Positions 17,198-25,343 of a stretch of DNA of 64,000 nucleotides are shown in pieces. The stretch is from DATKHR01 sp035939575 (GTDB lineage Bacteria > Acidobacteriota > Vicinamibacteria > Vicinamibacterales > CAVVIG01): positions 1 through 64,000 of the forward strand of contig DASZFS010000504.1 in NCBI GenBank assembly GCA_035939575.1, read 5' to 3'. The notes below the pieces were generated by a model. That model saw only the letters and a program-made list of their open reading frames with translations, searched no databases and was not told the DNA's origin. A program made the position numbers and the translations under genes. Each line of letters opens with the position of its first letter. The stretch's first letter is position 1.

Positions 17198-18178
17198 ATG
17201 CTGATACGGAAGGCCGCCAACATCAAGTCGTCCGAGATCACACCGAAGCAGATGTACGTGCGCCGGCGCGAGTTTCTGGCGTCAGCGGGCGCGGCTATCG
17301 CCGCCCTGGCGACCGGCACGCTCGACGCCAGTCCCGCCGCCAGACCGGGGGGAAGGGGCCCCCGGAGTGAAGGCGACAAGGTGCCGGTGACGAAGCGAAC
17401 CGTCACGACAACGGACCCGCCAACGCCGTACGAAGTGGTCACGACATACAACAATTATTACGAGTTCGGCAGCAACAAGAGCGACCCCGCCCGGAACGCC
17501 GTCGCATTCAGGCCCAAGCCGTGGTCGGTTGCGGTTGAAGGCGCCTGCGGCAAGCCGGGCGTCTACACGCTGGAGGACATCCTCAAGCCGCACGCCTTCG
17601 AAGAGCGCGTCTACCGCCACCGGTGTGTCGAGGGCTGGTCGATCGTCGTACCCTGGGTCGGTTTCCCGCTCGCCGATCTGCTGAAGCGTTTCGAACCAGC
17701 CGGCAGCGCAGCGTTCGTCGAGCTCATCACCGTGTTGCGTCCGGAGGAGATGATCGGCCAGCGCGACCGGCTCTCGTCGCTTCTTCCGTGGCCGTACAAC
17801 GAGGGGCTTCGCCTGGACGAGGCCATGCACCCACTGGCGCTGCTGGCGGTCGGCTTGTATGGCGAGGAATTGCCCAATCAGAACGGCGCCCCGCTCCGTC
17901 TCGTCGTCCCCTGGAAATACGGCTTCAAGAGCATCAAGTCGATCGCCAAGATCCGGTTCGTGGACAAGGCGCCGGTGACCACATGGATGAAGGAAGGGCC
18001 GATGTACTACGGCTTCTACGCCAACGTGAATCCCGCCGTCACCAGATCCACGTTCCGCGACCAGTCCACCGAGCGGCGCCTCGGCGAGTTCTTCATGCGG
18101 AAGACACTTCCTTTCAACGGCTACGCCGATCAGGTCGCCGGCCTGTACGCCGGCATGGACCTTCGGCGAAATTACTAG
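17198..18178 (+). CDS. msrP: Methionine sulfoxide reductase catalytic subunit MsrP (YedY)
   Basis: The 326-residue product has a twin-arginine-type leader (VRRREFLASAGAAIAALA) and a sulfite-oxidase-fold molybdenum domain. The molybdenum-binding Cys lies in YRHRCVEGWSIVVPW near residue 142, and the PLRLVVPWKYGFKSIKSI segment is typical of YedY. MsrP repairs oxidised methionine in periplasmic proteins, normally taking electrons from the haem membrane protein MsrQ. No msrQ is next to it: the next gene lies on the other strand beyond a repeat. ATG 17198 is preferred to TTG 17183. Confidence 0.92.
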   Translation: MLIRKAANIKSSEITPKQMYVRRREFLASAGAAIAALATGTLDASPAARPGGRGPRSEGDKVPVTKRTVTTTDPPTPYEVVTTYNNYYEFGSNKSDPARNAVAFRPKPWSVAVEGACGKPGVYTLEDILKPHAFEERVYRHRCVEGWSIVVPWVGFPLADLLKRFEPAGSAAFVELITVLRPEEMIGQRDRLSSLLPWPYNEGLRLDEAMHPLALLAVGLYGEELPNQNGAPLRLVVPWKYGFKSIKSIAKIRFVDKAPVTTWMKEGPMYYGFYANVNPAVTRSTFRDQSTERRLGEFFMRKTLPFNGYADQVAGLYAGMDLRRNY

Positions 18179-18194
18179 CGCCTAGCCAGACAGA

Positions 18195-18249
18195 ACGGGG
18201 CTGAAGACTCATGACCGCGTGCAGTTGCCTACGCCTTCGTCTTCAGCCC
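18195..18249 (+). repeat. Dispersed inverted-arm element, reduced copy 3
   Basis: A complete forward arm (GGGGCTGAAGACTCATGACC, then GCGTGCAGTTGCCTACGC) is followed after a few bases by GTCTTCAGCCC, which is only the outer end of the opposite arm. The loop and most of the second arm are missing, as expected from an internal deletion. It lies between the convergent msrP and sugar-binding protein genes. Confidence 0.8.
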
Positions 18250-18259
18250 ACCTCAGACC

Positions 18260-19207
18260 TCAATGCGGCCTCTCCCACGCCTTCCACGTGATGACGTACT
18301 GGTCCACGTTCTCGGCCGTCACCACATCGACGCCGGAGTCGATGATCGGCGTCGGAGGCATCCGGCCGGCTTTGATGTCGGCGAGCAGCCGCACGGACTC
18401 GCTGCCCCAGCCGAAGTACTTCTGTCCGAGCAGCACCTGCACCTTGCCGGCTTTCAGGAGATCGGGCGCTGGCGGAATCGTGTCGAACGAGATCACCTTG
18501 GTCGTCGCCGGCACCGCGGCGAGCGCGTTGCGCGTGAACACCGGCCAGCCCCCGACCGAGATCCATGCAGCGAGATCCGGGTACCGGTTCGTGCCCGTCG
18601 CAATGATCTCGGCGCAGTGCACCGTGTCCTCCTTGATGTCGTAGACCTCGACGATCGACATGCCGGGGTGCTGCGCGAGCACGTCACGCACACCCTGGAG
18701 CCGCCGCTCCAGGTTCACCGCGCCCATGCTGGTGATGAGTGCGACCTTTCCCTTCCCGCCGAGCAGCCGCACGGCATGCTCGGCGAGAATGCGGCCGGCC
18801 GCGAGGTCGTCCACGCCGTAGAATGCCAGCCGCTTCGACTTCGGCGCGTCGGCATCCCAGGTGACGACGGGGATGCCGGCATCGACCGCGCGGTTGATTG
18901 TCTCGGTCAGGAAATCGCCGTTGAGACACGAGATGGCGATGCCGTCCACGTGCTGCGTGATGAACGACTCCAGAATCTCCTTCTGGCGCAGCTGGTCAGC
19001 GTTCTCGGGCCCGCGCCAGATGACGTCGATGTTCGCGCGCTTCGCCGCTTCGCGCTCGGCGCCGACCTTCGCGTAGTTGAACACCGGGAGGTCGAGTGAC
19101 TTGGGAATGACGGCGAACCGCAGCGTGCCGGGCGCGCCGCCCCGCGCCCCGCCCCCGCATGCGCCCATCGTCGCAACGATGACGGCCGCGCTCACAATCC
19201 ATTTCAT
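18260..19207 (-). CDS. Sugar ABC transporter substrate-binding lipoprotein (RbsB-like)
   Basis: The 315-residue product has a lipoprotein signal with lipobox-like ATMGAC and a type I periplasmic binding fold: LRFAVIPKSLDLPVFNYAK, ENADQLRQKEILESFI, DGIAISCLNG, IPVVTWDADAPKSKRLAFYG and KVQVLLGQKYFGWG. It should capture a sugar for the permease and ATPase encoded just upstream in the same transcription unit. The start at 19207 overlaps the permease stop as TAATG. The frame stays open well upstream, but that extension is the shadow of the permease. The ligand cannot be told from sequence. Confidence 0.9.
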   Translation of the reverse strand: MKWIVSAAVIVATMGACGGGARGGAPGTLRFAVIPKSLDLPVFNYAKVGAEREAAKRANIDVIWRGPENADQLRQKEILESFITQHVDGIAISCLNGDFLTETINRAVDAGIPVVTWDADAPKSKRLAFYGVDDLAAGRILAEHAVRLLGGKGKVALITSMGAVNLERRLQGVRDVLAQHPGMSIVEVYDIKEDTVHCAEIIATGTNRYPDLAAWISVGGWPVFTRNALAAVPATTKVISFDTIPPAPDLLKAGKVQVLLGQKYFGWGSESVRLLADIKAGRMPPTPIIDSGVDVVTAENVDQYVITWKAWERPH

Positions 19208-20169
19208 TACTGGTCTCCTCCCCGTGTCCGGCCCTGCAACACACGATCTGCAACGACGATGACGATGACGACGAGGCCGACGATGAGGCGATCGTAGAAC
19301 GTCGCGCCGGGAATCTGAGGCAGCGCGTTGCGCAGCACGCCGAAGATCAGCGTCCCGAGCACCGCGCCCAGAACCGACCCGCGGCCGCCCGCCAGGCTGG
19401 CCCCGCCGACAACCGCCGACGCGATGATGTCGAGCTCGTATCCCATCGCGAGATCGGCCTTGCCCTGTCCCTGCACGACGGTCAGTGCCACGCCGGAAAT
19501 GGCCGCGAGCACGGCCGAGATGAGGTACACCGACGCCTGCACCAGCCCGACGCGCACACCCGAATAGAGCGCGGCCGTCGCGTTCCCGCCGACCGCGAAG
19601 ACTGCGCGCCCCCACTGAAACCGGGTCATCAGGATCTGGAATGCCAGGGCAAGCACGACCATCAGCAGAGGGGACGTCCAGTCGAGCGGCACGCCCGCCA
19701 GGTGCCAGCCGGGCGGCAGCGCGCCCGAGACATCGAAGTAGCGCCCCTCGGTGATGATGAATGCCGCGCCGCGCGCGACGCCCATGACGCCGAGGGTCGC
19801 GATGAACGGCGGCAACCCAGCCACGACAACCAGCGCGGCGCTCGCCGCGCCGCAGGCGGCACCGGTCACGATTCCAGCTGCCGCGCTCGACGCCAGGCTC
19901 CAGTGGCCCTGCACGAACAGCGCTCCGGTGACGACGCCGGCGAGCGCGATGACGGCACCCGGCGCGAGATCGACGCCGCCGGCGATGATGACAATGGCCG
20001 CACCAATCGCCGCGATGCCGTAGATCGACGAGTACTTCAGCACGAGCAGCGCGTTGGCGGCGTTGAAGAACGGGTGCGCTCGGCCGCCGGAGGGCCAGAG
20101 ATACCAGCTGAAGAACACGATTTCGGCGAACAGGATCGCGACGGTATTGAGCTCGCGTGCCTGCCACAT
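19207..20169 (-). CDS. Sugar ABC transporter permease (RbsC-like)
   Basis: The 320-residue product has about eight to ten membrane segments and the RbsC/BPD_transp_2 pattern, including GGVDLAPGAVIALAGVVTG and VVGGASLAGGRGSVLGAVLG. It forms the membrane channel for the binding protein and the ATPase. ATG 20169 lies 5 bp after the ATPase stop, with GGCGG upstream. A longer open frame to 20340 overlaps the ATPase gene and is Arg-rich, so it is rejected. Confidence 0.92.
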   Translation of the reverse strand: MWQARELNTVAILFAEIVFFSWYLWPSGGRAHPFFNAANALLVLKYSSIYGIAAIGAAIVIIAGGVDLAPGAVIALAGVVTGALFVQGHWSLASSAAAGIVTGAACGAASAALVVVAGLPPFIATLGVMGVARGAAFIITEGRYFDVSGALPPGWHLAGVPLDWTSPLLMVVLALAFQILMTRFQWGRAVFAVGGNATAALYSGVRVGLVQASVYLISAVLAAISGVALTVVQGQGKADLAMGYELDIIASAVVGGASLAGGRGSVLGAVLGTLIFGVLRNALPQIPGATFYDRLIVGLVVIVIVVADRVLQGRTRGGDQ

Positions 20170-20174
20170 CCGCC

Positions 20175-21683
20175 TCACGCCACGCCTCCATCGGGCGTGG
20201 CCGCCAGATTCATCACCTGCTCTTCGGTGAACGACGGCGCCCCTGCGGCGATCTCGCCGCGGATTCGCCCCTCGCGCATCACGAGCAGGCGATCCGCAAG
20301 CGCGAGCAGCTCGGGCAGATCGCTCGATACGACCAGGCACGCGACGCCGTCAGCCGCCATCTCGCGCACCAGCGCGTGGATCTCGTACTTGGCGCCGACG
20401 TCAACGCCTTTGGTCGGCTCGTCCAGCAGGAGGACGCGCGGCTGCACGGCGAGCCACTTGGCGGCAACGACCTTCTGCTGGTTGCCGCCGCTCAGCACGT
20501 CGGGTGTCGCGTCGACCGAAGGCGCGGCAACCCGCCAGCGACGGAGCAGCTGTGCCGCGACCGCGCGCTCCGACGCGCGCACGACGCGTACGCGCCGCGC
20601 CTCGACCGAGGGCAGCACCAGGTTGTGCCGCAGGCTCAGGTTGAAGAACAGCCCCTGCCGTTGTCGGTCTTCGGGCACGAGCACGACGCCGCCTTGCGCC
20701 GCTTCGCGCGGCGTTCGGAAACGGCAGACGCGGTCGCCGACGGCGGTTGCGCCACTGTCGCGCCGGTGCACGCCGACGATCGTCTCCAGCAGCTCGGTGC
20801 GCCCCGAGCCGACCAGGCCGAACAGGCCGACGATCTCACCGCGCTCGATCGACAGCGACACGTCCTCGAAGCAAGGCCGCCGCGTCAGGCGCTCCACGCG
20901 CAGCCCCGGACCGCCGGCGCTGCGCGCCCGAGCCGTGGAGTGGCGCGGCGGGATCGCTCGTCCCACCATTGCCTGCACCACATCGTCGGTCGTCGCTTCC
21001 GCCCGCTGAAACGTGCGAACGTACCGCCCGTCGCGGAGTGCGGTAATCCGATCACACAGACGGAATACCTCCGGGAGCCGATGCGACACGTAGATGAGCG
21101 TGACGCCGCCGTCCCGCAGCCCCTCGAGAATCCGGAACAGATGGTCCGTCTCGGCGGCTGTCAGCGAGGTGGTTGGCTCATCGAGAGCGAGCGTGCGGCA
21201 GTCGAACGCGAGCGCGCGCGCGACCTGGAGCAATTGGCGGTACGCCAGCGGCAGCGTGTCGACCAGCGCATCGGGTGACACAGGCAGGTGCAGGCGCGCC
21301 AGCAGCTCTCGAGCGCGGTCGTGCATCGCGGTTTCGCGCAGCCGGCCGAATCGCGCCGTCAGCTCGCGGCCGGCGAAGATGTTGGCCGTCACCGACAGGT
21401 TCGGAAAGGCGAGCATCTCCTGATGCACGAGACCGATGCCCCGCAGCAGCGCATCCCGCGGGCTCGCAAGCGTCACCGGTGCGCCGTGCAGGCGGATCTC
21501 GCCGCCGTCAGGCTTCAGGCTGCCGGCGAGGACCCCGAGCAGCGTCGACTTGCCGGCGCCGTTCTCGCCGTCGATCGCATGCGCATCGCCGGCGTCTACG
21601 GTGAAGCTGACCCCGCGCAGCGCGGCAACTGCCCCGAACGACTTGTCGACGTGCCGGAACTCGACGGCGGGTGTCCGGTCCAC
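20175..21683 (-). CDS. Sugar ABC transporter ATP-binding protein (RbsA-like, two domains)
   Basis: The 502-residue protein has two ABC domains. The first has Walker A GENGAGKST near residues 40-48, Walker B LALDEPTTSL and a weak signature loop (LPLAYRQLLQ). The second has the degenerate Walker A GLVGSGRTEL typical of this family, a canonical LSGGNQQK signature near 395 and Walker B LLLDEPTKGVD. This is the sugar-importer (CUT2) type. The start is a GTG at 21683. A truncated SDR gene lies 21 bp upstream in the same direction. Confidence 0.93.
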   Translation of the reverse strand: MDRTPAVEFRHVDKSFGAVAALRGVSFTVDAGDAHAIDGENGAGKSTLLGVLAGSLKPDGGEIRLHGAPVTLASPRDALLRGIGLVHQEMLAFPNLSVTANIFAGRELTARFGRLRETAMHDRARELLARLHLPVSPDALVDTLPLAYRQLLQVARALAFDCRTLALDEPTTSLTAAETDHLFRILEGLRDGGVTLIYVSHRLPEVFRLCDRITALRDGRYVRTFQRAEATTDDVVQAMVGRAIPPRHSTARARSAGGPGLRVERLTRRPCFEDVSLSIERGEIVGLFGLVGSGRTELLETIVGVHRRDSGATAVGDRVCRFRTPREAAQGGVVLVPEDRQRQGLFFNLSLRHNLVLPSVEARRVRVVRASERAVAAQLLRRWRVAAPSVDATPDVLSGGNQQKVVAAKWLAVQPRVLLLDEPTKGVDVGAKYEIHALVREMAADGVACLVVSSDLPELLALADRLLVMREGRIRGEIAAGAPSFTEEQVMNLAATPDGGVA

Positions 21684-21704
21684 CTTAGCCTTTGAATCGC
21701 GTGC

Positions 21705-21833
21705 TCACGTCGCGTACATGACGCCGAGTCCGCCGTCAGCCGCGCCTTCCGCCGGACACTTCTCGACAATGGCTCGCCCGATCCGACGAGCGCCCCCGGT
21801 GACCAGCGCAATCTTTCGGTCCAGCCGCCCCAT
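21705..21833 (-). pseudogene. Short-chain dehydrogenase remnant (N- and C-terminal ends joined)
   Basis: This 42-codon frame begins MGRLDRKIALVTGGARRIGR, a clear SDR Rossmann start with the TGxxxxIG nucleotide-binding loop. After AIVEKCPAEGA it goes straight to ADGGLGVMYAT and a stop. DGG close to the C-terminus is typical of classical SDRs, so the roughly 200 central residues, including the catalytic Ser-Tyr-Lys, appear to have been deleted in frame. It heads the sugar ABC operon and may once have encoded a sugar dehydrogenase. It was too short to be noticed by ordinary length cut-offs. Confidence 0.6.
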
Positions 21834-21863
21834 GTCTTCGGTGCGGTAATACTATACGGTTCC

Positions 21864-23036
21864 ATGACCCATCGACGCGCGCCGGCGCCGCCGCGCGTGG
21901 CCGTCGTGCTGGCAGTCGCGAGCCTGGTGGCCCTGGCGGCGGCGTCGGCTTGCCGCGGGTCGGGAAACGGAAACGCCACGATGACGCACGCACCCTACGG
22001 ACGCCTGTCCGACGGCGCCACCGTCGAGATCTTCACGCTCACGAACGCCCGCGGCACGGAGGTGCGGACGATTCCGTACGGCGCGATCATCGTTTCGATC
22101 CGCGTGCCGGATCGCAGCGGGCGCCTCGACGATGTCGTGCTCGGGTTCGACACGCTCGACGGCTACGTGATGAGGAGCCGGTACTTCGGCGCCGTCGTCG
22201 GACGCTATGGCAATCGGATCGCGCAAGGGCGCTTCGCGCTTGACGGCAGGACCTACCAGCTCGCCACCAACAATGGCGTCAACCATCTCCATGGCGGCGT
22301 CAAGGGGTTCGACAAGGTCGTCTGGCGCGCGGAGCCGTTCCAGCGCGACGGCGTGGTCGGCGTTGTCTACTCGCTCACGAGCCCGGATGGCGACGAAGGA
22401 TATCCGGGCACGCTCACTGCGCGCGTCACCTACTCCCTGACGCCTTCCAATGAGGTCACGGTGGAGTACGACGCCTCCACGGACCGGGCCACGCCTGTCA
22501 ATCTCACGCAGCACAGTTACTTCAATCTCGCTGGCGAAGGCAGCGGTGACATCCTTGACCATCGGCTGACGATCGACGCGGACCGCTTCACGCCGGTGGA
22601 CGCGACGCTGATCCCGACCGGCGAGCTTGCGCCGGTGGAGGGAACGCCGTTTGACTTCAGGCACGCCACGGCGATCGGCGCACGCATCGATACAGGTGTG
22701 GTGCAGCTCAAGTACGGCACCGGGTACGACCACAACTGGGTCTTGAATCGCCGCTCCCAGGGCCTGCAGCACGCCGCACGCGTGGAGGACCCGAAGAGCG
22801 GGCGTACGCTTGACGTCTCGACGACGGAGCCCGGCCTGCAGTTTTACGCCGGGAACTTCCTCGATGGGACGATCACAGGCAAGGCCGGACATGTGTACGA
22901 GCGGCGGTCCGGCCTGTGTCTGGAGACGCAGCACTTCCCCGACTCACCCAACCACGCGGACTTCCCGTCCGCGATCGTGCGACCGGGCCGGCATTATCAA
23001 TCGACAACCGTGTTCGCGTTCGGGGTCTCTGAGTAA
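21864..23036 (+). CDS. galM: Exported aldose 1-epimerase (GalM family)
   Basis: The 390-residue product has a lipoprotein-type leader (LVALAAASAC) followed by a galactose mutarotase domain: TIPYG-like VRTIPYGAIIVSIRVPDR, VVGRYGNRIAQGRF, TNNGVNHLHGG with one active-site His, TQHSYFNLAGEG with the second, and LQFYAGNFLDG near the end. It interconverts alpha and beta anomers of free aldoses. Export suggests it acts on sugars released by the following two glycosidases, which lie in the same direction with short spacing. It is divergent from the sugar ABC operon. Confidence 0.93.
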   Translation: MTHRRAPAPPRVAVVLAVASLVALAAASACRGSGNGNATMTHAPYGRLSDGATVEIFTLTNARGTEVRTIPYGAIIVSIRVPDRSGRLDDVVLGFDTLDGYVMRSRYFGAVVGRYGNRIAQGRFALDGRTYQLATNNGVNHLHGGVKGFDKVVWRAEPFQRDGVVGVVYSLTSPDGDEGYPGTLTARVTYSLTPSNEVTVEYDASTDRATPVNLTQHSYFNLAGEGSGDILDHRLTIDADRFTPVDATLIPTGELAPVEGTPFDFRHATAIGARIDTGVVQLKYGTGYDHNWVLNRRSQGLQHAARVEDPKSGRTLDVSTTEPGLQFYAGNFLDGTITGKAGHVYERRSGLCLETQHFPDSPNHADFPSAIVRPGRHYQSTTVFAFGVSE

Positions 23037-23045
23037 AGGAGCTGC

Positions 23046-25343
23046 ATGATTTCGCGCCGGGATCTGCTGAAGCGCGCCGCAACCGTCGGATCCGGCGCGC
23101 TCGTGGCCGCGCGCGGTGTCCGCGCGCAAGAGCGCACAATCCTGATCGCCGGCCGGCCAGCCGAGGTCCGAATCACCGAAGCGAGCGCCGTGACCGCGCG
23201 TATCACCGTGGCCCCCGAAGGCGCGCCGTTGGAGGTTCGCGGCGATGGGGCGCTGGTCGAGCGCGCGTGGCCCGCACCCGCCCGGCGACTACGGGCGCGC
23301 GCGCGCGCCGAAACCGTGCGATGCGGCGCTCTGGCGCTGGAGCTGTCCGCCGATCCTTCCGCGGTGCGGATTGTCGCGCGCGCCAGGGACGGGCGCGTCG
23401 TGCAGCGCCTCTGGGTGGACGCGCAGACGGGCGCGCTCCGCTTCTCGATCGGAGACCGGCCGGTACTCGGCCTGGGCGAGGGGGGACCGCAATTCGATCG
23501 ACGCGGATCGATCGATCGCATGCGAAGCGGTCAGGGCGGCTACCAGCTCCGCACGCACGGCGGACGCGTGCCGGTGCCCTGGATCATCGGCACGAGCGGC
23601 TGGGCGCTCTTCATCCACCAGCCGTACGGCACGTTCGACTTCACCGGGAGCGAAGGCCGGTTTCTCGCGGCGCAGACGGACGGGGCCAACCCTGGGGACC
23701 TCGTCGCGCCGCTCGACATCCTCGACCTGTTCTTGGTAGGCGCGCGCGAGCCGGCGGCCGTCATGGCGGAGTACGCGAAGCTCACCGGCTACCCGGAGAT
23801 GCCGCCGCTCTGGTCGCTCGGCTATCAACAGTCACACCGGACCCTCGCCAGCCCCGACGAGATCCTTCAGGAGGCCAGAACATTTCGCGAAAAGAAGCTG
23901 CCGTGCGACACGATGATCTACCTTGGCACCGGCTTCTGCCCGTCGGGTTGGAATACCGACAACGGCGAGTTCACGTTCAACAAGAACGTGTTTCCCGATC
24001 CGCCGCGCATGATTCAGCAGCTGCACGACGACCACTTCAAGGTCGTGCTGCACGTCGTCCTCGAGGGCAAGCGACTCGAGGGCGCCGTGTCGGATCGCTG
24101 CGCGGCGGCGCCGTTGCCCAGCGGTCGCACACCGGATGGCCACTGGCCCGATGACCGGCAGGCCAGCTGCTACTGGCCGGCGCACAAACCGCTGTTCGAC
24201 GCCGGCGTCGACGGGTGGTGGCCGGACCAGGGCGATGGCCTCGACGCGCCCTCACGCCTCGCGCGCAATCGGCTGTACTGGGACGGCTCGCGCCAGTGGC
24301 GCCCGAACGAGCGCCCTTTCGCGCTGCACCGCAACGGGTCTCCGGGGATGCAGCGCTACGCGGCGTTCCTGTGGTCGGGCGACGTCTACTCGACGTGGGA
24401 GACGCTGAAAACGCACGTGCCCGTCGCGATCAACACGGGATTGAGCGGCATTCCCTACTGGGGCACGGATATCGGCGGCTTCGTGCCAACCAGGGAGCTC
24501 ACTGGCGAGCTCTACGTCCGCTGGTTTCAGTTTGCGTCGTTCTGTCCGCTCTTCCGCGCGCACGGGCGCACGTGGAAGCTGCGCCTGCCGTGGGGCTGGA
24601 ACACCGGTGACCTCGCGCCCGACGAAATCTCCAACTACTCCGGCGGCGCGGCCAATCCGGACGCGAGCGAGCTGCACAACGCGGCGGTGGAGCCAATCTG
24701 CCGGAAGTATCTCGAGCTGCGCTATCAGCTTCTGCCCTACCTGTACAGCGCGGTCCGCGAGGCGCACGAGACCGGCCTGCCCATCATCCGGGCTCTCTGG
24801 CTGCACTACCCGGACGACCCGCTCGCGGTTGGCCGGAGCGATGAATATCTGTGGGGCCGCGACATGCTGGTCGCGCCCGTCACCGAGCGGGCCGCGACGT
24901 CGCGTCTGGTATATCTGCCCCGCGGAGGCTGGTACGACTTCTGGACCGAAGAGGCGCACGCCGGTGGCGCCGAGATTCGGCGCGCAGTCGATCTCGGGAC
25001 GCTGCCGATCTTCGTGCGTGGAGGGGCGATACTGCCCATGGGGCCGGTGAAACAGTACACGGGTGAGCAGATCGACGGCCCCCTGGCGCTGCAGATCTAC
25101 GCCGGTGCCGACGGCACGTGCGCGATCTATGAGGATGACGGCATGAGCTTCAACCACGAGCAGGGTGACTGGATGGGGCTGGACGTGCGCTGGACCGACC
25201 GCGATCGCCGGCTCGACATGCGGCTTGCGCCCGGTTCACGGATGCGGGCGCCGCGGGAACGCCGGATCACCGTGCGCCTCGCCGGCACGCCAGTAACGCG
25301 CGAGGTCACGTTCTCAGGGGCTGCCCTGCAGGTGCGGCTGTGA
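23046..25343 (+). CDS. Exported glycoside hydrolase family 31 enzyme
   Basis: The 765-residue product has a twin-arginine-type leader (SRRDLLKRAATVGSG) and a GH31 catalytic barrel. Key segments are PEMPPLWSLGYQQSHRT, the probable nucleophile Asp in GWWPDQGDG near residue 394, YWGTDIGGF near 471 and FCPLFRAHGR. GH31 includes alpha-glucosidases and alpha-xylosidases; the exact specificity cannot be read here. AAAGGAG precedes ATG 23046. It overlaps the next gene as GTGA, so the two hydrolases are probably made together. Confidence 0.93.
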   Translation: MISRRDLLKRAATVGSGALVAARGVRAQERTILIAGRPAEVRITEASAVTARITVAPEGAPLEVRGDGALVERAWPAPARRLRARARAETVRCGALALELSADPSAVRIVARARDGRVVQRLWVDAQTGALRFSIGDRPVLGLGEGGPQFDRRGSIDRMRSGQGGYQLRTHGGRVPVPWIIGTSGWALFIHQPYGTFDFTGSEGRFLAAQTDGANPGDLVAPLDILDLFLVGAREPAAVMAEYAKLTGYPEMPPLWSLGYQQSHRTLASPDEILQEARTFREKKLPCDTMIYLGTGFCPSGWNTDNGEFTFNKNVFPDPPRMIQQLHDDHFKVVLHVVLEGKRLEGAVSDRCAAAPLPSGRTPDGHWPDDRQASCYWPAHKPLFDAGVDGWWPDQGDGLDAPSRLARNRLYWDGSRQWRPNERPFALHRNGSPGMQRYAAFLWSGDVYSTWETLKTHVPVAINTGLSGIPYWGTDIGGFVPTRELTGELYVRWFQFASFCPLFRAHGRTWKLRLPWGWNTGDLAPDEISNYSGGAANPDASELHNAAVEPICRKYLELRYQLLPYLYSAVREAHETGLPIIRALWLHYPDDPLAVGRSDEYLWGRDMLVAPVTERAATSRLVYLPRGGWYDFWTEEAHAGGAEIRRAVDLGTLPIFVRGGAILPMGPVKQYTGEQIDGPLALQIYAGADGTCAIYEDDGMSFNHEQGDWMGLDVRWTDRDRRLDMRLAPGSRMRAPRERRITVRLAGTPVTREVTFSGAALQVRL

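Noticed and set aside
19208..20191. N-terminal extension of the sugar-binding protein gene (open frame to 20191)
   Set aside because: A lipoprotein signal starts exactly at 19207 and the upstream part is the out-of-frame shadow of the permease gene.
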